Below are positions 1 through 5,501 of a stretch of DNA of 6,746 nucleotides, piece by piece (within the stretch, counting starts at the first letter, position 1; the number at the start of each line of letters is the position of its first letter). The translations under genes were made by a program, and so were the position numbers. The stretch is from JAZSQT01 sp045538075. GTDB taxonomy: Bacteria > Chrysiogenota > Deferribacteres > Deferribacterales > Mucispirillaceae. The notes under the pieces are model-generated. The model made no database searches and was not told where the DNA came from. It was given only the letters and a program-made list of their open reading frames with translations. Where the stretch lies: NCBI GenBank assembly GCA_045538075.1, contig JAZSQT010000162.1, positions 1 to 6,746 on the forward strand, given 5' to 3'.

Positions 1-80
1 TCGTAATGACTGCTTTTTACGTCATTAACCCTTTAGAAGCCACTAGCGAGACGATTTTAATCATCGTGGCAATCCATTAA
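1..80. repeat. Probable dispersed palindromic repeat fragment at the window edge
   Basis: No coding potential is visible here. The segment is less AT-rich than the DNA after it and contains two dyads: taatgac (4-10) with gtcatta (21-27), and gccac (38-42) with gtggc (66-70). The pieces 'cgtcatt', 'gcgagacga' and 'cgtggcaatcc' match in order the consensus pieces of a repeat type found in many bacterial genomes (GTCATTGCGAG...CGTGGCAATCC). That match is from general knowledge and not from a search. The element may extend left beyond the window. It ends about 35 bases before the rplU -35 box, so it sits in the intergenic space and not in a gene. Confidence 0.4.
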
Positions 81-115
81 AATTATAAAATAATTAAAAA
101 GATATAAAAAATTAC

Positions 116-144
116 TTGACTATATTTAAAAAACATAATAGATT
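116..144 (+). promoter_or_regulatory. Sigma70-type promoter of rplU-rpmA
   Basis: A -35 box TTGACT (116-121) and a -10 box TAGATT (139-144) are separated by 17 bases, in a very AT-rich stretch just downstream of the repeat-like segment. Transcription would begin near 151 and give a leader of about 35 bases before rplU. The -35 matches consensus at 5 of 6 positions and the -10 at 4 of 6. It is the best-spaced pair upstream of rplU. This is inferred from sequence only. Confidence 0.5.
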
Positions 145-165
145 ACTTATCCTTAAATGATTTCT

Positions 166-179
166 AAGTCGGAGGACTT
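166..179 (+). promoter_or_regulatory. rplU ribosome binding site in a hairpin loop
   Basis: The Shine-Dalgarno GGAGG (171-175) lies 10 bases before the rplU ATG. It is flanked by a perfect 5-bp inverted repeat, aagtc (166-170) and gactt (175-179), leaving GGAG as the loop. The mRNA could therefore display or partly hide the ribosome binding site in a small stem-loop. Ribosomal protein operons are often autoregulated through their leaders, but a link to that here is only inference. Confidence 0.4.
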
Positions 180-185
180 TATAAG

Positions 186-497
186 ATGTTTGCAGTAATT
201 AAAACTGGTGGAAAACAATATACTGTCAAAGAAGGCGATATATTTAATATTGAAAAAATTAATTCAGATATTAATTCTAAATATTCTTTAGAAGAAGTTT
301 TACTTATATCTGATAATGATAAAGTTACTGTTGGCTCTCCTTTTGTTAAAGGTGCTTCTGTAGAAGTAGAAGTTTTAGCTCACGGTAAAGGCGACAAAGT
401 TTACATTTTCAAAAAGAAACGCAGAAAAGATTATCGTAAACGTCAAGGTCATCGTCAACAGTTTACTAAAGTTAAAGTAGTTAAAATCAACGGATAG
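186..497 (+). CDS. rplU: 50S ribosomal protein L21
   Basis: This is the full-length 103-residue bL21 of the large ribosomal subunit, which binds 23S rRNA and contributes to 50S assembly. The diagnostic N-terminus MFAVIKTGGKQY and the C-terminal basic signature around residues 77-91 (FKKKRRKDYRKRQGHRQ) are both present, and the length is usual for the family. The ATG at 186 follows GGAGG at 171-175. The stop codon TAG (495-497) overlaps the Shine-Dalgarno of rpmA, whose ATG begins 10 bases later, so the two genes are co-transcribed and probably translationally coupled. The family call is secure. Unlike in most bacteria, obgE does not follow this pair on the same strand. Confidence 0.98.
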   Translation: MFAVIKTGGKQYTVKEGDIFNIEKINSDINSKYSLEEVLLISDNDKVTVGSPFVKGASVEVEVLAHGKGDKVYIFKKKRRKDYRKRQGHRQQFTKVKVVKING

Positions 498-506
498 GAG
501 TTTATA

Positions 507-770
507 ATGGCACATAAGAAAGCAGGTGGTAGTTCACGTAACGGTAGAGATAGCCATTCTAAAAGACTTGGCGTTAAACGTTTTGGAGGACAAGAAGTTA
601 AAGCTGGCAATATTATTGTCCGTCAAAGAGGCACAAAATTTAAACCAGGTGAAGGTGTTGGTATTGGCAAAGATGACACTCTTTTTGCTCTTATTCCTGG
701 TTTCGTTAAGTTCGTTAAAAAAGGTCAATTAGGACAGTTTGTTTCAGTTGTTGATACAAGAACTGCTTAA
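507..770 (+). CDS. rpmA: 50S ribosomal protein L27
   Basis: bL27 of the large subunit, 87 residues, whose flexible N-terminal tail reaches toward the peptidyl transferase centre. The start MAHKKAGGSSRNGRDS and the following GVKRFGGQ and GNIIVRQRGTKFKPG segments are canonical. The N-terminus begins directly with MAHKKAGG, so it lacks the protease-removed extension found in Firmicutes L27 and argues against a Firmicutes host. The Shine-Dalgarno GGAG (497-500) overlaps the rplU stop. The gene is followed 37 bases downstream by a strong hairpin terminator, so the operon appears to contain only these two genes. Confidence 0.98.
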   Translation: MAHKKAGGSSRNGRDSHSKRLGVKRFGGQEVKAGNIIVRQRGTKFKPGEGVGIGKDDTLFALIPGFVKFVKKGQLGQFVSVVDTRTA

Positions 771-807
771 GTATAATAATTTTCAAATTTTTTATTTATA
801 ATAGAAA

Positions 808-838
808 ATGCCCTACGTAATAAGTAGGGCATCTTTTT
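808..838 (+). terminator. Intrinsic terminator of rplU-rpmA
   Basis: A perfect 9-bp stem, atgccctac (808-816) with gtagggcat (824-832), encloses a 7-base loop and is followed by c and five T (834-838). It is the most GC-rich hairpin in any intergenic region of the window. It sits in the gap between the convergent rpmA and zinc-ribbon genes, about 100 bases short of the latter's stop. The T-run follows on the plus strand, so it is best read as a terminator for rplU-rpmA. A run of four A precedes the stem (805-808), so weak minus-strand activity is possible. Confidence 0.85.
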
Positions 839-930
839 AGTAAGTTTTGTAAAAAAATCTTGTCTTAAATTAGATTATCTTAGATTATAGTTTTTTGTAG
901 TTAATTTTTTATATGGAAAATTATAAAAAA

Positions 931-1215
931 TTAATCAAAGTCAAACAAATCGCCTAAAAAACTTTTCTTTTTGCGTTTTCCGTGATATTTGTCGTAATTA
1001 GTGTGTCCTTCGTAACGACTATAATATCTTTTTTCATCTTCATGGTAGGCACCATGACCATGACCTTGGCTTTGACCGTGAGAAGATTTTTCTATGATTT
1101 TATCAAGCTCACCTCTATCAAGCCATACACCACGACATTTAGGGCAGTAGTCAATTTCTACGCCACTTCTTTCTGACATTACTAAATCAATATCAACACA
1201 TACTGGACATTTCAT
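931..1215 (-). CDS. Small TFIIB-type zinc-ribbon protein with His-rich tail
   Basis: A 94-residue cytoplasmic protein. It has a four-cysteine zinc ribbon at the N-terminus, CPVC (3-6) and CPKCRGVWLDRGEL (24-37), typical of the bacterial zf-TFIIB domain family of unknown function. A polar segment with many histidines follows (residues 46-79, including GHGHG at 51-55). The protein ends in a basic patch (KRKKK, 80-84) and the acidic-aromatic tail SFLGDLFDFD. Cys3, Cys6, Cys24 and Cys27 are the likely metal ligands. The ATG is preceded by GGTGA (complement of 1220-1224) at 4-base spacing. It lies 92 bases downstream of def on the same strand and has its own candidate promoter. Its function is unknown. 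Zinc binding is a safe family inference, but a role for the His-rich tail is not established. Confidence 0.85.
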   Translation of the reverse strand: MKCPVCVDIDLVMSERSGVEIDYCPKCRGVWLDRGELDKIIEKSSHGQSQGHGHGAYHEDEKRYYSRYEGHTNYDKYHGKRKKKSFLGDLFDFD

Positions 1216-1256
1216 AAAATCACCATTAAATTTAAATTGATACTTTTATTATCTTA

Positions 1257-1284
1257 ATAATATCCTTTTGATAATATTTTTCAA
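1257..1284 (-). promoter_or_regulatory. Candidate promoter of the zinc-ribbon gene
   Basis: Read on the minus strand, TTGAAA (complement of 1279-1284) and TATTAT (complement of 1257-1262) are separated by 16 bases. The -10 matches consensus at 5 of 6 positions. The start point would be near 1250, giving a leader of about 35 bases. A 7-bp inverted repeat (1247-1253 with 1270-1276) brackets the -10 and could be an operator, though such repeats arise easily in AT-rich DNA. The promoter would let the zinc-ribbon gene be expressed separately from def. Confidence 0.45.
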
Positions 1285-1295
1285 GCAAAATTTAG

Positions 1296-1316
1296 GGTGA
1301 TAAAAAATTATTCACC
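1296..1316 (-). terminator. Weak hairpin over the def stop codon, possible terminator
   Basis: The arms ggtga (1296-1300) and tcacc (1312-1316) pair. Inside them taa (1301-1303) pairs with tta (1308-1310), with one bulged base and an AAAA loop. The def stop codon is inside the stem. On the minus strand it is followed by CTAAATTTT and not by a clean T-run, so termination would be leaky at best. It may partly separate def from the zinc-ribbon gene. Confidence 0.25.
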
Positions 1317-1832
1317 AGTAACTGTATAATCTCCAGTTTGTATTCTTTTCTTAATATGTTTTTTGATAGTTTCACGTTTTATAGATGATAATCTATCTAT
1401 AAATAAACCACCTTCAAGATGGTCTATTTCGTGTTGTAAAATTCTTGCAAGCCTACTTTCGCCTTTAATGATTTTTTCTTTACCGAACCTATCTACACAT
1501 TTAACTGTAACATTCATATATCTTTTAACGTAGGCGTATTCTCCTGGTATAGAAAGGCAACCTTCTTCTTCAATAATTTCGCCAGATTTTTCTATAATTT
1601 CTGGGTTGATTACTTCTTGAAAACGTGATTTATCGCTACCAGCAGTATCATCTAACACTAATATCCTTAAACTTTTGCCAACTTGAGGAGCAGCAAGACC
1701 GTAGCCCTTTGCGTCATACATTGTATCTTTCATATTATCTAAAAGAGTATGTAGTTCTTCATCAAATGCTTCTACTGGTTTAGCTTTTTTTCTTAATATT
1801 TCATCGGGAAATGTTTTTATTTCAAGTATCAT
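1308..1832 (-). CDS. def: Peptide deformylase
   Basis: A 174-residue metalloenzyme that removes the formyl group from the initiator methionine of nascent proteins at the ribosome. All three family motifs are intact: GYGLAAPQ (residues 43-50), EGCLS (90-94), in which Cys92 is a metal ligand, and QHEIDHLEG (133-141), in which His134 and His138 are metal ligands and Glu135 is catalytic. The length fits the bacterial enzyme. AGGA lies 6 bases before the ATG. The gene begins 11 bases after the stop of the dciA-like gene, so it probably belongs to an obgE-dciA-def operon. No methionyl-tRNA formyltransferase gene (fmt), a common partner, is seen downstream. The assignment is secure. Confidence 0.97.
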   Translation of the reverse strand: MILEIKTFPDEILRKKAKPVEAFDEELHTLLDNMKDTMYDAKGYGLAAPQVGKSLRILVLDDTAGSDKSRFQEVINPEIIEKSGEIIEEEGCLSIPGEYAYVKRYMNVTVKCVDRFGKEKIIKGESRLARILQHEIDHLEGGLFIDRLSSIKRETIKKHIKKRIQTGDYTVTGE

Positions 1833-1843
1833 ATTTTTTCCTA

Positions 1844-2296
1844 TTATTTTATTCCATTAATAAATTCGTCAAAAGAGTATCTTTCAAAAAAAGATTTCAT
1901 AGCTTTTTCAAAAGATTTTCTTACATCATCATTATCTATAACTTTAGAACATTTTTCAATATAAAATAATTCTCTCTCGCCAATATCATTTTTCTTTCTA
2001 ACACGTTTATTTTCTTCCCTAAAAATAGGTAAATATTTGTATTTTATATTTTTTACCTTTAATCCGTGTTCAGCTAATTTTGATATGGTATCATCAACTA
2101 AATAAGAAAGTTCTGTAAACCATATATTATCAGATACTAAAACGTGTAATACGTTATCGTTCGTGATTTTTGTAGGGGTAGTATATTTTTGTATATTTTT
2201 CCCAAGTGCTTTCTTCCATATCTCATTAATATACCAATAATTTGCAATATAGTTATTATTGTTGCTATCTTTTAAAACTTTACTGATTTTAATCAT
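1844..2296 (-). CDS. dciA: DUF721/DciA-like replicative helicase operator
   Basis: A 150-residue protein whose central part (about 23-88) has the DUF721 pattern: a Trp in an N-terminal helix (IWKKALGKNI, Trp27), Pro41, then a beta strand and helix with LHVLVSDNIWFTELSYL (residues 50-66), ending in VKNIKYKYLP (81-90). DciA proteins of this family interact with the replicative helicase DnaB and are the widespread bacterial alternative to phage-derived DnaC/DnaI loaders. The C-terminal 60 residues are charged and helical-looking and do not match anything I recognise. The ATG lies inside the end of obgE (8-nt overlap) with only a weak purine-rich stretch upstream, so translation is probably coupled to obgE. 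The family call is fairly firm, but the helicase role is inferred from the family. Confidence 0.75.
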   Translation of the reverse strand: MIKISKVLKDSNNNNYIANYWYINEIWKKALGKNIQKYTTPTKITNDNVLHVLVSDNIWFTELSYLVDDTISKLAEHGLKVKNIKYKYLPIFREENKRVRKKNDIGERELFYIEKCSKVIDNDDVRKSFEKAMKSFFERYSFDEFINGIK

Positions 2297-3293
2297 TTTT
2301 CATTCTATCTTCTAACTTTTCTCTTAAAATAGATATAACTTCATCAAGGTTAGTATGAGTTGATGAAGAGATTTTATATACTTTAAAATTTTTGCTTTCT
2401 GCAAATTTGTCAAACTCGTCTAAATTTTCTTGAATGCAAGCATCTATTTTTGTAGCAACGACTATTTCGTCTATAGAGTTTACGTTATCACCAAATAAAG
2501 AAAGTTCTTTTCTGATGGCGTTATATCTATCAATCATAGATTCTGTTGATGAAGAATCTATAAAATGGAGTAGCAAAGAGGTTCTTTCAATATGGCGTAA
2601 AAATTGATGTCCTAAGCCAACGCCTTTATGGGCATCTTCAATTAAACCAGGCATATCAGCAATTACGAAACTACTACCTTTTCCGTCTTTTACAACGCCT
2701 AAATTTGGTGTCAATGTAGTAAAAGGATAATCGGCAATTTTTGGTTTTGCAGATGATACTACTGATATAAAAGTAGATTTTCCAGCATTAGGGAAACCGA
2801 CTATACCTACATCAGCAATTAATTTTAATTCTAAATTAATTTCAATGCTTTCTCCCTCTCTGCCGTCTTCTGCATAGCGTGGGGCTCGTTGTTCTGGAGT
2901 AGTAAAACAAATATTACCTCTACCACCTTTGCCACCTTTAGCCACAAGGGCAAGTTGACCGTCATTAGTAATATCTGCAATTACATCGTTAGTATCGGCA
3001 TTTTTTATAATAGTGCCAAGAGGAACTGGCAAAATCAAATCTTTTCCAGCTGCTCCATTTTGATCTCTGCCTCTACCTTTTTCGCCATTATCTGCTTTAT
3101 ACATAGATTTGTAGCGAAAATCCATTAACGTATGGCGATTTTTGTCTCCAATAAAGTATATACTTGCACCTTCGCCACCATTACCACCGTCTGGACCACC
3201 TTTTGGCACATATTTTTCACGACGAAAGCTAACTGCACCATCGCCACCTTTACCTGCTGTAAGTTTTATCGTTGCTGTATCAATAAATTTCAT
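2289..3293 (-). CDS. obgE: Obg family GTPase, 50S ribosome assembly
   Basis: A 334-residue GTPase that binds the 50S subunit late in assembly and is linked to stress and growth control in many bacteria. The glycine-rich Obg fold covers residues 1-158 (for example GKGGDGAVSFRREK and GGPDGGNGG). The G domain follows, with G1 GFPNAGKS (166-173), G2 around YPFTTLTPN (189-197), G3 DMPG (213-216), G4 TKID (281-284) and G5 near SSS (309-311). G4 has Thr where NKxD is usual. The protein stops soon after the G domain and so lacks the extra C-terminal domain found in some Obg proteins, which is a common short form. AAGG(T) (complement of 3303-3307) lies 9 bases before the ATG. The gene overlaps dciA and runs convergent to rplU-rpmA, its normal operon partners. 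Confidence 0.96.
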   Translation of the reverse strand: MKFIDTATIKLTAGKGGDGAVSFRREKYVPKGGPDGGNGGEGASIYFIGDKNRHTLMDFRYKSMYKADNGEKGRGRDQNGAAGKDLILPVPLGTIIKNADTNDVIADITNDGQLALVAKGGKGGRGNICFTTPEQRAPRYAEDGREGESIEINLELKLIADVGIVGFPNAGKSTFISVVSSAKPKIADYPFTTLTPNLGVVKDGKGSSFVIADMPGLIEDAHKGVGLGHQFLRHIERTSLLLHFIDSSSTESMIDRYNAIRKELSLFGDNVNSIDEIVVATKIDACIQENLDEFDKFAESKNFKVYKISSSTHTNLDEVISILREKLEDRMKND

Positions 3294-3321
3294 AAATATA
3301 AAACCTTGTATGTAAAATACT

Positions 3322-3351
3322 GTATCAAGTGTGTATAGTAAATGGTATCAA
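3322..3351 (-). repeat. Pair of TTGATAC direct repeats upstream of obgE
   Basis: In the 60-base gap between the methyltransferase-like gene and obgE, TTGATAC occurs twice on the minus strand (complements of 3322-3328 and 3345-3351), with starts 23 bases apart. TTGATA resembles a -35 box, but no convincing -10 lies at 16-18 bases from either copy, so I do not call a promoter. A two-turn spacing could fit a regulator binding site. This is weak, since short repeats in AT-rich DNA are frequent. Confidence 0.25.
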
Positions 3352-3353
3352 TT

Positions 3354-4007
3354 TTATGGTAGTAGTTTAAATATAAATAAGCCAGTTTTTAAGGTAAAGC
3401 CTAATAAATCACCACTGACACCATACGTAAATTTTAAATCTTTTTTGATATTTTCAGGAAATTTTTCAAAATTAGCTCTTACTTCGTCTATATCTTTATC
3501 GCTATCAGATAACCACGTATTTAAGCTAATTACTCGTTCTACATTTTTATAAAATTCTAATCTAAAATATTGCCCAGTAAAATCTATAATTTCTGCAACA
3601 TTATAAAATCTAACATGATTTCTATCTTGATTAAATTTGATTGTATTTAAGTAAGCATCTTCTTTATCGGTAACTATGGCACATAATACGAAATAACCGT
3701 CATCTTTCAATTTTTTAGCACAAGTTTTTAAAAAATCTTTAGGGTTGCCGATTTTGTAAGAAGCGTTACGCAGTATTATACAATCTGCCGATTTATCTTC
3801 AATAGCATCTAATGGCTTATTGCATAATACATTTTGATACTTTTTACTTTCATTCCCACCAGCAAAAACGCAAGCAATATCTTTTACGCCTTTTATTCCC
3901 TCAAGGGCTTCATCACTTTGATAAAAAGCGTCAACAGCTACATTTATAGTTTTTTCCATAAAATATTGCTTTATGATTTTTATATCGTTATTTAGTTCTT
4001 CAAACAT
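3354..4007 (-). CDS. Methyltransferase-like protein with reduced SAM-binding half
   Basis: A 217-residue protein when started at the ATG at 4007, which has AAGGAG (complement of 4018-4023) 10 bases upstream. Residues 75-165 resemble the second half of class I (UbiE/Methyltransf_11-like) methyltransferases: ADCIILRNASYKIGNPKDFLKTCAKKLKDDGYFVL matches the usual D-lvtcRna-h-f-d--kfL-e--RvLkpgG pattern, and the later DRNHVRFYNVAEI matches the RdpsHVR-y---E segment of one subgroup. The start of the fold is unusual. There is no clear GxGxG motif I, and only about 28 residues separate the candidate strand (DIACVFAGG, 43-51) from the motif IV-like strand, where a normal Rossmann half needs about twice that. 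It may be non-catalytic or very divergent. Its substrate is unknown. The gene lies 60 bases upstream of obgE and diverges from metY. Confidence 0.6.
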   Translation of the reverse strand: MFEELNNDIKIIKQYFMEKTINVAVDAFYQSDEALEGIKGVKDIACVFAGGNESKKYQNVLCNKPLDAIEDKSADCIILRNASYKIGNPKDFLKTCAKKLKDDGYFVLCAIVTDKEDAYLNTIKFNQDRNHVRFYNVAEIIDFTGQYFRLEFYKNVERVISLNTWLSDSDKDIDEVRANFEKFPENIKKDLKFTYGVSGDLLGFTLKTGLFIFKLLP

Positions 4008-4017
4008 ATTATAATTG

Positions 4018-4023
4018 CTCCTT
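4018..4023 (-). promoter_or_regulatory. Ribosome binding site deciding the methyltransferase-like start
   Basis: AAGGAG on the minus strand lies 10 bases before the ATG at 4005-4007, the same spacing as at rplU. The open frame continues upstream to a TTG at 4163, but the added 52 residues are low-complexity (Ile, Asn, Tyr and Lys rich), resemble no methyltransferase N-terminus, and that TTG has no ribosome binding site. The internal ATG is therefore preferred. Confidence 0.75.
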
Positions 4024-4044
4024 GCATTTATGAAAGCTACTATT

Positions 4045-4073
4045 TTTCTAATATATTTTAGAAAAAAACTCAA
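4045..4073 (-). promoter_or_regulatory. Candidate promoter of the methyltransferase-like gene
   Basis: On the minus strand, TTGAGT (complement of 4068-4073) and TAGAAA (complement of 4045-4050) are separated by 17 bases, placing the start near 4038 and a leader of about 30 bases before the ATG at 4007. A 9-bp AT-only inverted repeat (4043-4051 with 4058-4066) spans the spacer and the -10 and could be an operator or a chance feature. obgE, dciA and def may be read from here as well as from any internal promoter. Confidence 0.35.
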
Positions 4074-4156
4074 ATATTTTAAACTATTTTCGTAAATGTT
4101 AATTATTGTGTAGTATATATTAATGTTTGCTAATACTTCTTTAATTTCTTTTGCTA

Positions 4157-4186
4157 TTGACAAATTACTTTTTTAAGTGAAATATT
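4157..4186 (+). promoter_or_regulatory. Candidate promoter of metY-metX
   Basis: A perfect -35 box TTGACA (4157-4162) is followed after 18 bases by AATATT (4181-4186), giving a start near 4193 and a leader of about 23 bases. A second possible -10, TATTCT (4183-4188), is less well spaced. A 6-bp inverted repeat, ttactt (4165-4170) and aagtga (4175-4180), fills the spacer and is a plausible operator position. The leader is too short to hold a SAM riboswitch, so any methionine control would have to act on transcription initiation. The -35 is strong and the -10 is uncertain. Confidence 0.5.
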
Positions 4187-4205
4187 CTATTACATTTGTA
4201 TTTTT

Positions 4206-4211
4206 AGGTGG
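4206..4211 (+). promoter_or_regulatory. Ribosome binding site deciding the metY start
   Basis: AGGTGG sits 4 bases before the ATG at 4216 (its AGG core is 7 bases away). An in-frame GTG at 4177 would add 13 residues (MKYSITFVFLGGK), but it lies inside the likely promoter spacer, has no ribosome binding site, and the added residues do not belong to the family. Confidence 0.75.
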
Positions 4212-4215
4212 AAAA

Positions 4216-5484
4216 ATGAAAAAAGATTTATCAATTGATACTATTGCAGTTCATAGCACTTATATTCCAGATGAAACTGGAGCAACAAACCCTCCTTTAT
4301 ACTTGTCAAACGCATACAAATATAAAAATGCTCAACATGCTGCAGATCTTTTTGATTTAAAAACTACTGGCTATATATATACGAGATTACATAACCCAAC
4401 TACTACTATTTTAGAAGATACAATTACAAAAATGGAAGGTGGTAGTGGTGCTGTTGCTACTTCAAGTGGTCATTTTGCAGAAATTATGTTGATTACTTGT
4501 ATTGCATCTTTTGGTGATGAAATTATTGCTTCAAATAGCCTTTATGGAGGCACTATCAATATGTTTTCTACAACTTTAAAGAGATTTGGTATTAATGTAA
4601 AATTTGCAGACCAAGATAATCCATCGTCTTTTGAAGCATTAATTAACGATAAAACTAAAGCTATTTTTATTGAAGCATTAGCTAATCCAGCTAGCGATAT
4701 TGCAGATTTTGAAGTGATTAGTAAAATTGCAAACAAACATAAATTGCCTTTGATTATAGATTCAACTTGTGCGACACCGTATCTTTTTCGCCCTATAGAA
4801 GTTGGAGCTGCAGCAGTAATTCATTCAGGCACTAAATTTTTAGGTGGTCATGGTGATGTTATGGGTGGTATTGCAGTAGATTTAGGCACTTTTGATTGGT
4901 CAAGTGGTAGATTTCCGTCTTTTACAGAAAAAGATATGAGTTATCACGGTGTAATATATGCTAAAGATTTCGGCAACATGGCTTTAGCCGTAAAAATGAG
5001 AGCTGGAGTAATGCGAGATATGGGAGGCACTCCAAGTCCATATAATAGTTACGCTATTTTACAAGGTATGCAAACTCTCCATTTGCGTATGGAAAGGCAT
5101 GTTTCAAATGCCGTTAAATTAGCAAATTGGTTAATGGAATGTGATAAAGTATCGTGGGTAAATTATCCGTCTTTAAAGGGTAATAAAAATTATGAAATGG
5201 CAAAAAAATATTTTCCAAAAGGTGCTGGTAGTATGCTAACTTTTGGTGTAAAAGGTGGCATTGAAGCTGGAAGAAATTTTATTGATAAAGTCAATCTTGC
5301 TATACATGCAGCAAATTTAGGAGACGTTAAAACAATCGTTACTCACCCAGCAAGCACGACCCACCGTCAATTATCACAAGAACAGAGGATAAAAGCTGGT
5401 GTGCCAGATGATTTGATTAGAGTATCTGTAGGAATAGAAGATATTGAAGATATAATTAATGATTTTAAAATAGCTTTATCATAA
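4216..5484 (+). CDS. metY: O-acetylhomoserine sulfhydrylase (MetY), PLP-dependent
   Basis: A 422-residue Cys/Met-metabolism PLP enzyme, the usual length for O-acetylhomoserine sulfhydrylase, which makes homocysteine from O-acetylhomoserine and sulfide. Visible features are YTRLHNPTT (55-63) with the phosphate-binding Tyr55 and Arg57 that reach the neighbouring subunit, ATSSGH (81-86), SNSLYGGT (107-113), the PLP-ring Asp182 in IDSTCATPYL (181-190), and the Schiff-base Lys207 in SGTKFLGGHG. Near the C-terminus are THPASTTHRQL (376-386) and IRVSVGIEDIEDI (401-413), in which Arg402 is the expected substrate-carboxylate contact. Cystathionine synthases and lyases of the family are usually shorter, and the overall pattern together with the metX neighbour supports MetY. 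metX follows 17 bases downstream in the same operon. The enzyme is cytoplasmic, probably a homotetramer. Confidence 0.93.
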   Translation: MKKDLSIDTIAVHSTYIPDETGATNPPLYLSNAYKYKNAQHAADLFDLKTTGYIYTRLHNPTTTILEDTITKMEGGSGAVATSSGHFAEIMLITCIASFGDEIIASNSLYGGTINMFSTTLKRFGINVKFADQDNPSSFEALINDKTKAIFIEALANPASDIADFEVISKIANKHKLPLIIDSTCATPYLFRPIEVGAAAVIHSGTKFLGGHGDVMGGIAVDLGTFDWSSGRFPSFTEKDMSYHGVIYAKDFGNMALAVKMRAGVMRDMGGTPSPYNSYAILQGMQTLHLRMERHVSNAVKLANWLMECDKVSWVNYPSLKGNKNYEMAKKYFPKGAGSMLTFGVKGGIEAGRNFIDKVNLAIHAANLGDVKTIVTHPASTTHRQLSQEQRIKAGVPDDLIRVSVGIEDIEDIINDFKIALS

Positions 5485-5501
5485 AAAAAGAGAAGTAATT
5501 A

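Noticed and set aside
526..732. Open frames on both strands inside rpmA
   Set aside because: They are shadows of the secure L27 gene, with no start signals and no family resemblance.
870..889. Two tandem copies of a 10-mer (ttagattatc / ttagattata)
   Set aside because: It is AT-rich, has only two copies and lies between convergent genes. It is most likely slippage or chance.
2889..3338. Plus-strand open frames opposite the glycine-rich part of obgE
   Set aside because: They are antisense shadows caused by the Gly-rich codons. Their Thr/Ile/Phe-rich products match no known protein pattern.
4008..4163. 52-residue N-terminal extension of the methyltransferase-like frame from a TTG codon
   Set aside because: It has no ribosome binding site, is low-complexity AT-driven sequence, and overlaps both candidate promoters. 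The ATG at 4007 has a strong AAGGAG.
4177..4215. 13-residue N-terminal extension of metY from a GTG codon
   Set aside because: The GTG lies within the promoter spacer palindrome and lacks a ribosome binding site. AGGTGG supports the ATG at 4216.
4164..4215. SAM riboswitch upstream of metY
   Set aside because: The leader after the inferred start site is about 23 bases, and no conserved riboswitch core or pseudoknot arms are visible.
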